The notes beneath the pieces are model-generated. The model was not told the origin of the DNA. It saw only the letters and a list, made by a program, of their open reading frames with translations, and made no database searches. Below are positions 6,414 to 6,542 of a stretch of DNA of 6,542 bases, piece after piece (the stretch's first letter is position 1; every line of letters begins with the position of its first letter). The position numbers and the translations under genes were made by a program. Origin of the DNA: Microbacteriaceae bacterium (GTDB taxonomy: Bacteria > Actinomycetota > Actinomycetes > Actinomycetales > Microbacteriaceae); the NCBI GenBank assembly GCA_026785785.1, contig JAJAZI010000037.1, positions 1-6,542 on the forward strand. Reading direction: 5' to 3'.

Positions 6414-6542
6414 ATGGACGGCGCGATCCGCTTCGTCTCCGGCACCGCATGGACGCATCCGGTCCGCCTGGACGTCGACGGCGCCAAATCGCTCGACCTC
6501 GGACTCCCTAACCACGCAAGGCCAAAGCCATTCACTGCTCGC
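6414..6542 (+). pseudogene. Open reading frame fragment reaching the window end, possible remnant of an NPCBM-like carbohydrate-binding domain
   Basis: From ATG 6414 a frame stays open for 43 codons to the window edge. Its first 31 codons have strongly G/C third positions, as real genes here do; after about 6506 this bias weakens. The peptide contains the stretches GAIRFVSGTAWTHP and VRLDVDGAKSLDL, which recall the late part of an NPCBM domain (a carbohydrate-binding module), where a pattern like V-DV-GA--L-L occurs. The domain's first part is missing: upstream the frame is only a shadow of the regulator gene, and no ribosome binding site is seen. It could be a decayed gene end, the start of an unrelated gene, or chance. 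Family resemblance was judged by eye on a short stretch. The rest of 6400-6542 shows no clear terminator for the regulator gene. Confidence 0.3.

Noticed and set aside
6159..6515. A 118-codon open frame on the minus strand near the right end
   Set aside because: Most of it is antisense to the C-terminal part of the regulator. The product is Ser/Ala/Arg-rich, has no domain and no convincing ribosome binding site.
1..6542. CRISPR arrays, tRNA or rRNA genes, insertion sequences, phage or defence genes
   Set aside because: No regularly spaced repeats, cloverleaf-like segments, transposase or integrase motifs or terminal inverted repeats were seen; the coding space is filled by one sugar-uptake locus.

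Overview
The window looks like chromosomal DNA of a high-GC actinobacterium. I infer this from strong G/C preference at third codon positions, GTG starts, AGGAG-like ribosome binding sites and the style of the encoded proteins. The proteins resemble those of the Micrococcales/Microbacteriaceae, but the taxon is inferred from general protein character, not from a marker gene.

Layout. Four genes on the minus strand form one apparent operon read from right to left: a lipoprotein sugar-binding protein (3784-5049), two ABC permeases of the MalF and MalG type (2793-3722 and 1870-2793, sharing one base), and a cytoplasmic GH13 alpha-glucosidase (89-1786). A ROK-family winged-helix regulator (5155-6399) is divergently transcribed on the plus strand. 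The 105-base gap between the regulator and the binding protein is clearly AT-rich compared with the rest. It holds an imperfect inverted repeat (5089-5099 with 5118-5128, 10 of 11 positions matching) that overlaps plausible promoters for both directions, so it is a good operator candidate. GC-rich hairpins follow the last gene of the operon (22-77) and lie between the MalG-type gene and the glucosidase gene (1826-1860). The right end (6400-6542) holds only an open reading frame fragment that may be the remains of a carbohydrate-binding (NPCBM-like) domain.

How it works together (inference from families and context). The lipoprotein captures an alpha-linked oligosaccharide outside the membrane and the two permeases form the channel. 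No ATPase gene is present, so a shared MsmK/MsiK-type ATPase encoded elsewhere probably energises import. The glucosidase has no signal peptide and would cut the imported sugar to glucose in the cytoplasm. The ROK protein probably senses the sugar or a derivative and controls the operon and itself from the shared intergenic region.

Overall this is a recognisable sugar uptake and utilisation locus and I see no new class of system. The points most worth following up are the operator, the ROK protein that lacks the usual zinc-binding cluster, the intra-operon hairpin and the right-end fragment.
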